Notes: generated by a model from the letters alone, not told the origin. Counted from the first letter of the stretch, positions 8,630-18,268 are shown. The stretch: DNA of 64,000 bases from a bacterium (GCA_021778415.1 JAJYCL010000009.1:1-64000); one strand, 5' to 3'. Numbers and translations: made by a program.

Positions 8630-11600
8630 ATGGAGCGCGCTGAGCACGCCACCCTACGGCACGGATATTCGCCGATGTCGGCGATGGGGGCAGTCTCGCG
8701 TGAACGCCTCGAAGGGCTCTCATCAAAGGTACTCGACGTTCCGGTTACGCTAGTGACGGCGTCGGGCGGTTTTGGGAAGACAACGCTCTTATTGGCCTGG
8801 ATGGGGCGACTTCGCGCTACGGTGAAGACGGCGTGGGTCTCGATGTCGGCCTCCGATACGAGCGTCCAATCCGTCACGGAATCGTTAGTTCTCGCGCTTC
8901 GACGGACGATTCCCGATATCGCCGGTGCCGTAAAGTTGCTCCTTGCCGAGCGCAACGTCGATGCGGCGCGACTTGGAACGACGCTCGGCAACGAATTGTT
9001 CGTCTGGTCGACCGAGACCGGAGGGCGCCTCGTTATCGTTCTCGACGACGTTCATCTCGCGCTGGCCGAAAGCGGTCCACGGGCATTATTCGGTGCGTTT
9101 CTTCAGGCATTGCCGCCACGCGTCCATCTCGTTTTTGGATCGCGCAGTTTACCTGATTTTGCTCCTATTGGGAAATTACGGATCGGCCACCAGCTCTTCG
9201 AGATTAACGAAGATGATCTGCGTTTTCGTGCCGATGAAGCCGAAGGGCTTGTCCCCGACAGCCGTTTGGCCCGCGAAATCGTGGAACGCACCGAAGGCTG
9301 GCCAATCGCCGTCCACTTCACCGCCTCGCTCGCGCAAGAACGAGGAGCATCCGTTGCGCAAGCGCTCCCGAAAGCGTCCGCGGCCATTTTTGCGTTTCTT
9401 GCACAAGAAGTCTTTGCGCTTTTGGACCGCTCGGCGCGTATGCAACTATCGCTGCTTGCGCTTCCCGTTACGCTCACCGGGGAATTAGTCGATTTCCTTT
9501 TCGAGCGAAGCGGCGGTGAGGAAGCGCTCAATGATTTTGCTCAACGCGGTCTATATCTGCAGCGTGACAGTGATGGAACCTGGCGCATGCACGATCTTTT
9601 CCGGGCCTTTCTGCTCTCGCAGCTCAAACGATCCTATCAACACGAAGAGCGAGAAATGCGTCGCCGTCTTGCACGCTGGTATCGCGATCATGGCGATAAG
9701 CTTGCAGCGCTCGAGCAAATTGTCGAAGCTGGCGATCTCGTTGAGGTAGTCGAATACGTTCACGAAACGCTTGCAACAATTATTCTTACCGATACCTACA
9801 AGCGGCTCCTAGGCTCGCTTGCAGCGTTGCCCGATGAGGTAAAGCGGCAAAAGCCGATGCTCTCGCGCTTTTATGCCATCGCCCTGCAGCGTGCCGGCCG
9901 CTTCGATGAAGTCGATGCGCAATTAGCCATTTGTTATCGCGATGCAGTGGCCATCAAAGATGACGCAACGGCATGTATGGCATTGATTGAACGCGGTATC
10001 AATACAGGCTATTTTCGCTTTCGCGCTCAAACGGATCATCGGCAAGCGATTGAATTTTTCCGTTCTGCGCTTGAAATCAGCGAATGCCCCGCGTTGCAGT
10101 CGCGTCATGGCTATAAAAAATTGGCGAGTCTTGTCCTTGGCCTTGCCTTAGCACTTTCGGGTGATTTCCAAGAGGCGTTTGCCCACCTTCATATTGCCGA
10201 AGCGCTGGAGCGGCAAGAAACCGTTCATACGGAACTTGTTTTCGTTGAAATAGGGAATGCCCATGGAATGCAAGGCGATTGGCGCCAAGCCCTTGCCTAC
10301 GGCGAACTAGCGGAAGAATGTTTTCGAATCGACGCTCCCTATCATGTTGCCTATGCGTTCATGTTGCAAGCTCGTGCTCGCTTGGAACTGCGGGATGATA
10401 TTTCTCAGGCGCGTCAATTGTGTGAACAAGCCCTTGATTCGCTGGCGGCAAGTTTTGATGAAAACGAACTTGGGAACGCGTGGTTGCTGTATGCCGGTAT
10501 ATTGCTTGCAGAAGATCACATCGATCATATAGGCGTCGAACGAGCGATAGCCGAGGCCATGCGCACCCTTTTGCCCGCCGATGCCGTAGCGCGGGCCGAG
10601 GCCGAGCTTGTCTCGGCCCGATACTCGCTCGCATCAAATCGTTCTGTCGGCGCACGAGCAGCACTTGCTCGTTCTCGCCGACTGCTCAACGTCTGTCCGG
10701 ATCGACGACTGTTAGCGCAGGCGCAATACCTCGAAGGTTGTACGGAAGTCCTCGATGGGAATACGCAAGATGCCTATGTTCAATTTTTAGGTGCGCGCGA
10801 CGCCTCACTTGCCATACACGACGTTCATCATGCAGCCATTGCGTGGCTTGAGCTGGCATCGCTTACCATTCGCGCCGGGCAACCGGAAGAGCGCGAAATT
10901 CTTGCGTTGTTAGCGTTTCTTGCCGCCCACCCGGAGTCGCGCGCCGTCGACCACGCTCCACGTGCTGCGTCGCAATTGTTGCTCTGGTCGGTGCGGAATG
11001 GAACGCCCGATCGATCTGCCGAGACGCTTCTTAAACGCCTTGCCGTTGATGTCGTCGACGATCTTCGAGCGATTTCCGGGGACACACACGTGTCTTCAGA
11101 GACTCGAACGAATGCGTTACGACTCTATGTTGCGTCTTGCGATCACGACGTTCGGCCTCTTTTACTAGCGTTGCAGCGGGATGTCGATGCGAATGTCGCG
11201 GCCACCGCGAGGATGCTCGTGGACGATTTGCCGCAAACGGAACTCACGCCGTTGCATCTTGAGGTTGTCGGAACACTAAAAATCAGCGCCGCCGATGAAG
11301 TGCTCATCGAAACCGATTCGCGGTTCGGGCGTAAGAAAGCGGTGGAGCTCCTACGTTTTCTTGCCATTTCGGGGGGACCGATGCAGAAGACGGCGGTGAT
11401 GGCCGCCCTCTGGCCCGATTCGCAAGCCGGAAGCGACGTTACGTTGCGGGTCACCTTGCATGCATTGCGTCGGGCACTCGATGCTTTTGGCAATCGTGGT
11501 GACGAGATGATCTCCTTTGACGGAGTGACCATTTCTTTGCAACGGGCATGGATTGGAAGTATCGATACGGAGCTTGCGATCGACGACATTCGTCGGGGCA

Positions 11601-12232
11601 AGACATTTGCTGCAAATGGCAATAGAGCGGATGCCCGTGAACATTTAGAACGGGCCATCGAACGATTGTTACACGCGCCAAAGGAGAGTGCTGCGCCGCT
11701 TTGGATGCAACCTCATTTGGTGCGTTGGCGTTCGTTGGCTCTCGATGCTTTGCTCGCCTTGGCGCAGACGCATCGCATGGACCGGCATCGCGATGAGGCG
11801 ATGCTCGCATTGCGTCGTGCGCTCGAACTCGATCCTATTTTTGAACCGGCGATCAAGGCATTGCTTGAGGTGTGTATCGAAGCGGTGGATATTACGCGCG
11901 GACGCGATGCATTTGCAGCATATCGAAAGCGATTATTGGAATCCGTTGGGAGCGTTCCCGGTTCCGATGTCGTGGAACGCTACTCGCAACTGCTATCGAT
12001 GGCAACGCAGGTGACCAAGCATACGCTTTCGGCGCGAGAAGTCGAAGTCTTAACGCTCGTCGCGAGCGGAAAATCGTCACGACAAATCGCCGCGCAACTC
12101 TCGCTTTCCGAAGCGACAATCAACAATCATGTTGGCAGAATCTTAAAGAAACTTTCGCTCGAAAGCCGGACGGCAGCCGTTGCCTATGCGTTAGCAAATG
12201 GTATTATTTCTCACGGAAGGGTGGATCAATGA
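8630..12232 (+). CDS. MalT-like STAND ATPase regulator with SARP and LuxR DNA-binding domains
   Basis: About 1200 residues. The N-terminal STAND ATPase has Walker A ASGGFGKTTLL (about residue 43) and Walker B LVIVLDDVH. A long TPR-like helical region fills roughly 350-860. A SARP-type winged helix (KKAVELLRFLAISG, then MAALWPDSQ and LHALRRALD, about 890-960) with a BTAD-like helical region extends to about 1115. A C-terminal LuxR helix-turn-helix follows (LSAREVEVLTLVASGKS, about 1130-1195). Members of this class bind an inducer, oligomerise with ATP and activate transcription. ATG 8630 has a close GAGG upstream; ATG 8567 is an alternative. The stop overlaps the next lipoprotein start (ATGA), which marks that gene as a likely functional partner. 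Confidence 0.9.
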   Translation: MERAEHATLRHGYSPMSAMGAVSRERLEGLSSKVLDVPVTLVTASGGFGKTTLLLAWMGRLRATVKTAWVSMSASDTSVQSVTESLVLALRRTIPDIAGAVKLLLAERNVDAARLGTTLGNELFVWSTETGGRLVIVLDDVHLALAESGPRALFGAFLQALPPRVHLVFGSRSLPDFAPIGKLRIGHQLFEINEDDLRFRADEAEGLVPDSRLAREIVERTEGWPIAVHFTASLAQERGASVAQALPKASAAIFAFLAQEVFALLDRSARMQLSLLALPVTLTGELVDFLFERSGGEEALNDFAQRGLYLQRDSDGTWRMHDLFRAFLLSQLKRSYQHEEREMRRRLARWYRDHGDKLAALEQIVEAGDLVEVVEYVHETLATIILTDTYKRLLGSLAALPDEVKRQKPMLSRFYAIALQRAGRFDEVDAQLAICYRDAVAIKDDATACMALIERGINTGYFRFRAQTDHRQAIEFFRSALEISECPALQSRHGYKKLASLVLGLALALSGDFQEAFAHLHIAEALERQETVHTELVFVEIGNAHGMQGDWRQALAYGELAEECFRIDAPYHVAYAFMLQARARLELRDDISQARQLCEQALDSLAASFDENELGNAWLLYAGILLAEDHIDHIGVERAIAEAMRTLLPADAVARAEAELVSARYSLASNRSVGARAALARSRRLLNVCPDRRLLAQAQYLEGCTEVLDGNTQDAYVQFLGARDASLAIHDVHHAAIAWLELASLTIRAGQPEEREILALLAFLAAHPESRAVDHAPRAASQLLLWSVRNGTPDRSAETLLKRLAVDVVDDLRAISGDTHVSSETRTNALRLYVASCDHDVRPLLLALQRDVDANVAATARMLVDDLPQTELTPLHLEVVGTLKISAADEVLIETDSRFGRKKAVELLRFLAISGGPMQKTAVMAALWPDSQAGSDVTLRVTLHALRRALDAFGNRGDEMISFDGVTISLQRAWIGSIDTELAIDDIRRGKTFAANGNRADAREHLERAIERLLHAPKESAAPLWMQPHLVRWRSLALDALLALAQTHRMDRHRDEAMLALRRALELDPIFEPAIKALLEVCIEAVDITRGRDAFAAYRKRLLESVGSVPGSDVVERYSQLLSMATQVTKHTLSAREVEVLTLVASGKSSRQIAAQLSLSEATINNHVGRILKKLSLESRTAAVAYALANGIISHGRVDQ

Positions 12233-14388
12233 ACAATCGTGGCTTGATTCCGGCGGGTGTCGCGCTGGCGATTGTCGCGCTCAGTGCCTGCGGCGGAGGC
12301 GGCGCAGGTGGCTCTAAGGGGACGGTTCCGGGCCCATCGACAACGCCCACGCCGGTCCCATCGACTGCTCCGCAGGTAACGCCAACGCCGGCGGCCGTGG
12401 GCAGTTATGCTTTTCATATCATTTCGCTCGTTGCCGGCGTTTCCACCACGAGCGTCGGACTTTTTCCGGTGGCGAATCCCACATTGCCGGCTGGACAAAC
12501 CCTCGGCGCCCCTGCGGCGAATGCCGTGATTACCTATCCTGATGGGAGTTCTCAGATCGCCAATGCGAACGGTTTCTTTCAGGCCGCGGCGTCGAGCTAC
12601 GTTCAATCCCACGCACAGGTCATCGAAACGAATCCATTGAGCATTCCGTATGTGCGTGTTTCCGATGCGACGGGCGCGGCACAACCGGGAGGCGCAAACG
12701 TCGTTGCCGTCTCGGCGTCCGTTCCCAGCAATCGCATTGTCGGCTTGACCGTCGCTCCGGCAGGCTCTGAAATATTTGCCAACGGTTCGGTGCTGTTGAT
12801 TGCGCAGGGAACAAGCGTTGATGATCTTGTCGCGACTCCGGGTTCGAGCATTCATTGGAGCGATACGGCCAATGGGACGTTTACACAGGTTGGACCGGAT
12901 TCCACCCAACAGATTTTTACTCCGTCGGCAAACACGAACACAACGACCGTCGATACGGTCGTGGCGACAATGTCGGCGCCCGGCGTCGCAAAGCCGTACT
13001 CTGCAAGTGCCCAGGTGACTATTCTTCCCACCTCGCAAGCCGCGACGGTGAGCGGGACGGTCTCGGGATCGCCTCTCAATGCAAGCGCGGATTTCATTCT
13101 TGACGATTCGCCGCATCTATTTCCGTCGTACAACTTCCTCGGCCTAACGGACGTCAACGGAAACTATTCGGTGACGCTCCCTGCAAATCAACAATTTGCG
13201 GCAGCAATTCTGTCGCCGAGCAACGTATCGCAATCGTTTATTGCGGCGATGATCAATGGTGCAAATTCCTATACGTCCGGCAACGCCGGTAGTTCGTCTG
13301 CGGGTGTTTCGCTCGTGCCGCAAACGACGAGCGAGGACGATTCGCGCGACGACGCAAGTAATGCCGCACCAGATCCGATTGTCAGTGTACGCGATGCATG
13401 GCAAGCGGCAATGCTTCTGGCGCCAGCGCCGTGGTGGGCGGATTCCGGTGTGCTCGGGTTGGTTGGCGGAAGTACGGTGACGCAAGCGCCTGCCGTCGTG
13501 GGAAGCGGTCTTTTGGCTGATTGGTGTTATCAATGGACGACATCAAGTGGAACGGCATCGCTGACGCTTGTTGAGAACACGGCGACAAGCTGTGCGTCAT
13601 CATCGTCATCGGGAAATATCGCGTACGTCATCACCCCGCAGGGTGTCGCCGGAACGTTTTCCTATGTGGAGTATCGTAGCATCTCGGGAGGCTATCTCCT
13701 CGGGACGACGCTGGCGCCGGGACAAAACGCCGTCTTAGTCGCAACGGGGCAGTGGACGCAAACTCTCAACCAAACCGGTGGTGCGATCTCGTCCGATAAT
13801 GCGACGATTACGCAAACGCTCTTTGGACCCACGAGCCAAATCGCAACGAATGGGCTTTCTTCCGCGACATTTACGTACGCCTATACGCTATCCGGATCGA
13901 ATGCAACGGTGACGATCGGGAATCTCGCATGGACCGACCCGATGACGTCGCTTCCGTTAGGATCGGCGAGTAGTATCGTCTTGGCGCGCACTGCGTCGGC
14001 GAGTAGTTGCGTTGGATCCGCTGCGCCGTGCTACAGCGCAACCGGAACGATCAACCGAACATACGGTGTGGCTACCGGCCCGGTGCAGGTTGCGTACAGT
14101 CTTACGGATGGTTTGAACGGCGACGGATCATCGAACATCATTTTGGCGTTGGCAAATGCTCACTCGTACACGAGTTTGCCGATTGCATCGGCACTCCAGC
14201 GGTCGGCCGGGTCATGCGTGGTGTGCGCCTCCGATCTCGGCGTCTTGTTTGATACCGATGGAAGTTCACAAATTGGAAGTTACAGCGTCGATGCGCAGCA
14301 ATTCGTCACCTATCAACTTCTCGGCACCTCGGAAGCCCAAGGAGGCGCCGTTGGAGCGCCGATTGGCGTGCGCGTTTTTGGATTGTAG
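12229..14388 (+). CDS. Large lipoprotein coupled to the regulator
   Basis: A 719-residue predicted lipoprotein. The signal peptide ends at the lipobox ALSAC, followed by a Gly-rich stretch and a Pro/Thr linker (TTPTPVPSTAPQVTPTP). Around residue 275-330 the segment TVSGTVSGSPLNASADFILD ... LTDVNGNYSVTLP resembles a carboxypeptidase-regulatory-like beta-sandwich. The rest is Ser/Thr/Gly-rich and probably all-beta; I do not recognise it. The ATG overlaps the regulator stop by four bases, so the start is firm and expression is coupled to the upstream regulator. Likely anchored in a membrane facing the cell exterior or periplasm. Confidence 0.8.
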   Translation: MNNRGLIPAGVALAIVALSACGGGGAGGSKGTVPGPSTTPTPVPSTAPQVTPTPAAVGSYAFHIISLVAGVSTTSVGLFPVANPTLPAGQTLGAPAANAVITYPDGSSQIANANGFFQAAASSYVQSHAQVIETNPLSIPYVRVSDATGAAQPGGANVVAVSASVPSNRIVGLTVAPAGSEIFANGSVLLIAQGTSVDDLVATPGSSIHWSDTANGTFTQVGPDSTQQIFTPSANTNTTTVDTVVATMSAPGVAKPYSASAQVTILPTSQAATVSGTVSGSPLNASADFILDDSPHLFPSYNFLGLTDVNGNYSVTLPANQQFAAAILSPSNVSQSFIAAMINGANSYTSGNAGSSSAGVSLVPQTTSEDDSRDDASNAAPDPIVSVRDAWQAAMLLAPAPWWADSGVLGLVGGSTVTQAPAVVGSGLLADWCYQWTTSSGTASLTLVENTATSCASSSSSGNIAYVITPQGVAGTFSYVEYRSISGGYLLGTTLAPGQNAVLVATGQWTQTLNQTGGAISSDNATITQTLFGPTSQIATNGLSSATFTYAYTLSGSNATVTIGNLAWTDPMTSLPLGSASSIVLARTASASSCVGSAAPCYSATGTINRTYGVATGPVQVAYSLTDGLNGDGSSNIILALANAHSYTSLPIASALQRSAGSCVVCASDLGVLFDTDGSSQIGSYSVDAQQFVTYQLLGTSEAQGGAVGAPIGVRVFGL

Positions 14389-14508
14389 GATGCCCAGCCA
14401 CCTGCAGTGCAAAGAATTCATCAAGATGTCGGTTCGGCTGGTAACGCATCTGAACGAGCTTTGATCATATCCTCGCTCTAAGGCATCGAATGCAGAAGGA
14501 GGGCCGAG

Positions 14509-14538
14509 ATGATTCGAATTCCGCTGACGATACCCTAA
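14509..14538 (+). CDS. Possible leader mini-ORF (MIRIPLTIP)
   Basis: Nine codons, ATG at 14509 and TAA at 14536-14538. AAGGAGGG at 14496-14503 is a near-perfect ribosome-binding site with good spacing, better than most real genes in the window. Three of the nine codons are Ile (ATT, ATT, ATA). A terminator hairpin starts 30 bases after the stop. It may be a leader peptide, or chance. Confidence 0.25.
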   Translation: MIRIPLTIP

Positions 14539-14567
14539 TCTCGCAACGCGACTATTGCCGAGATTCA

Positions 14568-14606
14568 AACGACCGAGATGGCGAGTCACCTCGGTCGTTT
14601 TTTTTT
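14568..14606 (+). terminator. Intrinsic terminator
   Basis: AACGACCGAG (14568-14577) pairs perfectly with CTCGGTCGTT (14590-14599), followed by an uninterrupted run of T to 14606. It is 180 bases after the upstream lipoprotein stop and about 110 bases before the next start. It could end the upstream operon or act as a conditional terminator behind the mini-ORF at 14509. Confidence 0.8.
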
Positions 14607-14719
14607 GCGATGCGAATCTCATAAGTCATCAACGGACGCAAGAATCGGAAACGAGGAAGATCGCCCGCAGCGATTACCGTGTTGCTACCATCCTCGTTAT
14701 GTCCCCAAGGAGAATCCCT

Positions 14720-15649
14720 ATGATGAGTCCACGACAGGTAGCCCCGGCACTTCTTGCATGTCTCCTCGTTACCGTCAGCGCGTGCGGTGGCGGCGCGGGC
14801 TCCACATCCTCTCCGGGTATTCTGCCCGGTTCAACGCAAACCGGGCAACGTCTCGGCGTGACGCTCACTCCGTCCGGCGGATCCGTCTTGCCGTTTAGCA
14901 CTTCGCGGCACACGATGACGGCAACGTCTGCGTCCGGGCAACCGGTGACGGTAACCTACCAGGGCACAACGGTTGCAACCGGCACGCTTGACGGAAATGC
15001 GTTCGTAGAACTTAGCTTTACGCAAGCCGTTCCCGCCGGTGCGACCGTAACGGTCACCGTCGGTACCGGTGCGACGGCGGTTGTCGCGTCGGTCACACTC
15101 TCGCAAGCAATCAAAGCGACCGCTTCGGATATCGTTTATTCCGCAGGTCCTCCGCCGGTCATTACGGTGCAAACGGGTGATGACACGAGCGGAACCGGCA
15201 CTGTGACGTCGGGCGATGAGAATCAAGCGACCGATACCGAAAATCCGAGCGACGGACAAATCGAAGATGTGAACTCGAGCACAAGCACAACCTTGCCCGC
15301 AAATCTCCCGGTTGCGATCACGAGTTGCGGTTCGACCATCACCATTACCCCGACGCTTTCGGCGGCTGGTCCGATCGGATTGCAATTCGAAGAAAAGACC
15401 AGTGACGCAAGCGGTTCCGCTCAGTACGAGTTTGCAGCAAATCCGTTTTCCACGCCGCTGACGTTCCCGATCCTTTCTTCCGCCGCGCGCGTCGATATGA
15501 CCATCACCCAAAATGGCGCGACGCTCGTCACGATTGAAGCACCGCTGTCGTCGCTGCTGACGACGGGATCGGGAGGCGCCTCGCCCTCACCTTCCCCGTC
15601 GGCCTCGCCAAGTGCGTGCCCAACACTCAGTCCGAACGTTCCGTCGTAG
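14720..15649 (+). CDS. Lipoprotein, first of two tandem paralogues
   Basis: A 309-residue predicted lipoprotein; lipobox near VTVSAC, then GGG. The start ATG 14720 (ATGATG) has AAGGAG seven bases upstream. It is clearly paralogous to the next gene. Shared landmarks in the same order: GQPVTVTY(Q/N)G, GTLD, VTVTVG(T/S)G, ASDIVY or ASEIVY, GPPP(V/S)ITV, ENPS(D/S)GQ, VNSS, LP.NLPV.IT.CG and the FEEK.SD motif. The family is unknown to me; composition suggests an all-beta extracytoplasmic protein. It ends in a short PSPSPSASPS tail and has its own terminator. Confidence 0.75.
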   Translation: MMSPRQVAPALLACLLVTVSACGGGAGSTSSPGILPGSTQTGQRLGVTLTPSGGSVLPFSTSRHTMTATSASGQPVTVTYQGTTVATGTLDGNAFVELSFTQAVPAGATVTVTVGTGATAVVASVTLSQAIKATASDIVYSAGPPPVITVQTGDDTSGTGTVTSGDENQATDTENPSDGQIEDVNSSTSTTLPANLPVAITSCGSTITITPTLSAAGPIGLQFEEKTSDASGSAQYEFAANPFSTPLTFPILSSAARVDMTITQNGATLVTIEAPLSSLLTTGSGGASPSPSPSASPSACPTLSPNVPS

Positions 15650-15678
15650 ACACCTCGCCGGCAAATCGGACTGACCTC

Positions 15679-15717
15679 GCGACCGGGATGATGAGCCGTC
15701 ATCCCGGTCGCATTTTT
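15679..15717 (+). terminator. Intrinsic terminator
   Basis: GCGACCGGGATGA (15679-15691) pairs perfectly over 13 bases with TCATCCCGGTCGC (15699-15711) around a seven-base loop, followed by ATTTTT. It lies 30 bases after the preceding stop and so separates the two paralogues into different transcripts. Confidence 0.9.
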
Positions 15718-15837
15718 CCTCAACGCGCACGACACTTTTAGTGGAAGTCATCAATGCCGGGTAGCCTCTGAGAACGTTTCCGCTTGCCAACGATGGCTAG
15801 ATTAGGGACATCCCATTACTTCGCAAGGAGAAGCACT

Positions 15838-17073
15838 ATGTTGACCCCTCGACGGACACTTCCGGCCCTACTCGCCACCATCATTGTCGCCACAAGTGCT
15901 TGCGGCGGTGGTGGTTCGGCCTCCGCGCCGGGAGGCGCGTCGTTGCTTCCGGTTGCTCCGAGTGGACCGACCGTCGCGGCGAGCACGAAACTCGGCGTGA
16001 AAATCGCGGCCGCGCCCGGCGGGGCACTCCCGTTTGTCGCGAAGCGCTCGTCGCAGGCTGCCAATCAAACCGCTGCCGGCCAGCCGGTAACGGTGACCTA
16101 TAATGGAGCGGTCGTCGGAACGGGAACTCTCGATAGCAATGGTTTCGTCGATCTCACGTTCACGCAGAATGTTCCCGCCGGAGCGACCGTGACCGTCACG
16201 GTCGGAAGTGGTGCCGGTGCGATTACCGCAACAGTGACGCTTGCCACAGCCTCGAGTTCAACGGCGTCAGAAATTGTCTATAATCCCGGTCCGCCGCCGA
16301 GCATTACCGTCACCAGTGCAGGCGACGTGACGGGGTCCGGCGCGATTACGCCCGGTGCACCGCAAGAAGTGAGCGAGAACGAGAACCCATCATCGGGGCA
16401 GCCGACTTCGGTGAATAGCTCAAGTGACGATCAGCTTCCGACGAATTTACCGGTTTCGATCACAACGTGTGGCGGAAGCGTCATCACCATTGCGCCGAAC
16501 GGCACGCAGACGAATGGCCCATGGACCTTATCGTTCGAAGAAAAAGTGAGCGATTCGGATAACTCGCCGAAATTCGAATATGAGACGGCAGCATTTAGCG
16601 GCCCGCTTACCTTCCCGGAGCTGGCATCGGCCGCACGCATCGAACTCGTCATCACCGATAGCACGGGTGCGCTCATCCTCGCACTTGAAGCGCCGCTGAA
16701 TGCGGTAACGAACGGATCGCCGACGGCTGTCGCGTCGCCAACGCCTGGTGCATCGGCCACTCCCTCGGCGGCACCATCAGCCGTTCCATCGGGATCTCCG
16801 GCACCAACGGCAACGCCGTCCGCTGCTCCGTCGCCGACGGCATGTCCGACGCTCTCTCCGAGCGCTCCAGGCGGACCAACCGGTGGTCCGACCATGCCGC
16901 CAATGCCGACGCCCCCGGCCGAACCCACGGATACTCCTGAGCCGACCGATTCTCCGGAGCCGACTGACACACCGATGCCCACGGCCGCGCCAAGTCCGGC
17001 GCCATCGGCAAGCCCAACGGCAAGTCCGTCGTCAAGTCCGTCGTCGGGCCCATCAGCTAGCCCAACGCCGTAA
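15838..17073 (+). CDS. Lipoprotein, second tandem paralogue with mucin-like tail
   Basis: A 411-residue predicted lipoprotein; lipobox ATSAC, then GGGG. AAGGAG at 15825-15830 lies seven bases before the ATG. The first 300 residues align with the preceding gene. The last 100 residues are a Pro/Ser/Thr/Ala-rich tail with repeats such as PEPTDSPEPTD and SPSSSPSSGPSASPTP, absent from its neighbour. Such tails usually act as flexible spacers or glycosylated stalks in surface proteins. It probably arose by tandem duplication and then gained the tail by repeat expansion. Function unknown. Confidence 0.75.
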   Translation: MLTPRRTLPALLATIIVATSACGGGGSASAPGGASLLPVAPSGPTVAASTKLGVKIAAAPGGALPFVAKRSSQAANQTAAGQPVTVTYNGAVVGTGTLDSNGFVDLTFTQNVPAGATVTVTVGSGAGAITATVTLATASSSTASEIVYNPGPPPSITVTSAGDVTGSGAITPGAPQEVSENENPSSGQPTSVNSSSDDQLPTNLPVSITTCGGSVITIAPNGTQTNGPWTLSFEEKVSDSDNSPKFEYETAAFSGPLTFPELASAARIELVITDSTGALILALEAPLNAVTNGSPTAVASPTPGASATPSAAPSAVPSGSPAPTATPSAAPSPTACPTLSPSAPGGPTGGPTMPPMPTPPAEPTDTPEPTDSPEPTDTPMPTAAPSPAPSASPTASPSSSPSSGPSASPTP

Positions 17074-17099
17074 GCTGCACATCGCAGAGTTACGCAGAG

Positions 17100-17140
17100 C
17101 CAAAAGGCTCGTCACGCAAAACGCGCGACGAGCCTTTTGG
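17100..17140 (+). terminator. Terminator-like hairpin
   Basis: CCAAAAGGCTCGTC (17100-17113) pairs perfectly with GACGAGCCTTTTGG (17127-17140), 14 base pairs. It lies 27 bases after the lipoprotein stop. The T-rich part lies inside the stem rather than after it. Confidence 0.7.
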
Positions 17141-17212
17141 CATCGTCGCATGAAAGAGAATGGTCAATGCAGCGCAGACATTGCGCGCAGTGTGCTCTAG
17201 CATAGGGGAACT

Positions 17213-18268
17213 ATGCTAACACTCAAACGAATTGCCGGGATTTTCTCGGCGTGCGCGATCATTGCGGGTCTCGTAGCTCTTCCTGTGGTTGCTGCGACTG
17301 TGAGCGTCGTCGTCAACGGCCAGACGGTCGCTTTCGATCAGCCCCCAATTCAGCAATCCGGTCGCGTGTTCGTGCCGCTCCGCGGTGTTTTTGAGCGGCT
17401 TGGCGCAAGTGTCGTCTATGATAATGGAGCCATCAACGCGCAAGGGAACGGTCGCAGCATTTCGTTGCACATTGGTTCGACGCAGGCGACGGTGAACGGA
17501 CAAATCGTCTATATGGATGTTGCCCCATTTCTTGTCGGCGCGCGGACCCTAGTGCCGTTACGTTTCGTGGCGCAGGCCCTTGGTGCCGGCGTTCAGTGGA
17601 GTCAATCGAATTCGACGGTCTACATCTCGGGTTCGGGAAGTCAAAATCCACCCGCTACCAATCCGCCATCGACGAATGCGTCGTTTTATCTCAAGAATCA
17701 GCGTCCGATAAATGTGGTTTCGACCCTTCGCCCGGCTCTTCACGCGAATTTTAGCGAGAGCGTTAATCGCGATTCGGTGCGCGTTTCTTTGGATGGGCGC
17801 GATATCACTTCGGATGTTTATGCCAACGCAAACGGCTTCGATGTCACCCCGCCGTTCCAATTAAACGCCGGAAATCACACCGTTAATGTTAGTGGGACGA
17901 CCCAAGCTGGGCCATCGTTTACCGCGCAGTGGTCGTTTCAAACGCAGAATGGTTCTGCGAGTGAAAACTACATCCGGAATATCAGCCCGAACGCAAACAC
18001 GACGGTCGGTAGTTCATTTACCGTGAGCGGCGTGACGTTGCCGGGATCGAGTGTTCACATCGTCGCATCGGGTGAAGCAAGTGCGTTTGGCGGCCTGCTC
18101 CAGATTGGCACAGGGACGTTCCAAACCGATGTGCGCGCCGACGGGAACGGCTATTTCAACGCATCGATTTCTCTAACGGCAACCGCCGGCGGACACGTGC
18201 GCGTTATCCTGCAGTCAGTCGCTCCCAGTGGCGCCTCGATCGAACAACAAATCACCTATGCGATGTAA
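17213..18268 (+). CDS. Secreted protein with copper amine oxidase-like N-terminal (stalk) domain
   Basis: 351 residues. A signal peptide (about 1-27, ending VVAA) is followed by a copper-amine-oxidase-like N-terminal domain at about 30-145: VVVNGQTVAF, VFVPLRGVFERLGASV, VNGQIVYMDV, TLVPLRFVAQALGAGVQW. Despite the name, such domains carry no oxidase activity and usually serve as cell-surface modules. Residues 150-350 are unrecognised: probably two Ig-like beta domains (FSESVNRDSVRVSLDGRDI; FTVSGVTLPGSSVHI). A decayed copy of its 3' part lies at 21520-21880. GGGGAA just before the ATG supports the start. Confidence 0.82.
   Translation: MLTLKRIAGIFSACAIIAGLVALPVVAATVSVVVNGQTVAFDQPPIQQSGRVFVPLRGVFERLGASVVYDNGAINAQGNGRSISLHIGSTQATVNGQIVYMDVAPFLVGARTLVPLRFVAQALGAGVQWSQSNSTVYISGSGSQNPPATNPPSTNASFYLKNQRPINVVSTLRPALHANFSESVNRDSVRVSLDGRDITSDVYANANGFDVTPPFQLNAGNHTVNVSGTTQAGPSFTAQWSFQTQNGSASENYIRNISPNANTTVGSSFTVSGVTLPGSSVHIVASGEASAFGGLLQIGTGTFQTDVRADGNGYFNASISLTATAGGHVRVILQSVAPSGASIEQQITYAM

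Larger units (their letters stand above)
14389..14719. other. 331-base gap with a mini-ORF and a terminator
   Basis: No ordinary gene is visible. It holds a nine-codon ORF with a strong ribosome-binding site (14496-14538), a strong terminator hairpin (14568-14606), and about 110 bases with AAGGAG at 14707-14712 that serves the next lipoprotein. Confidence 0.6.
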
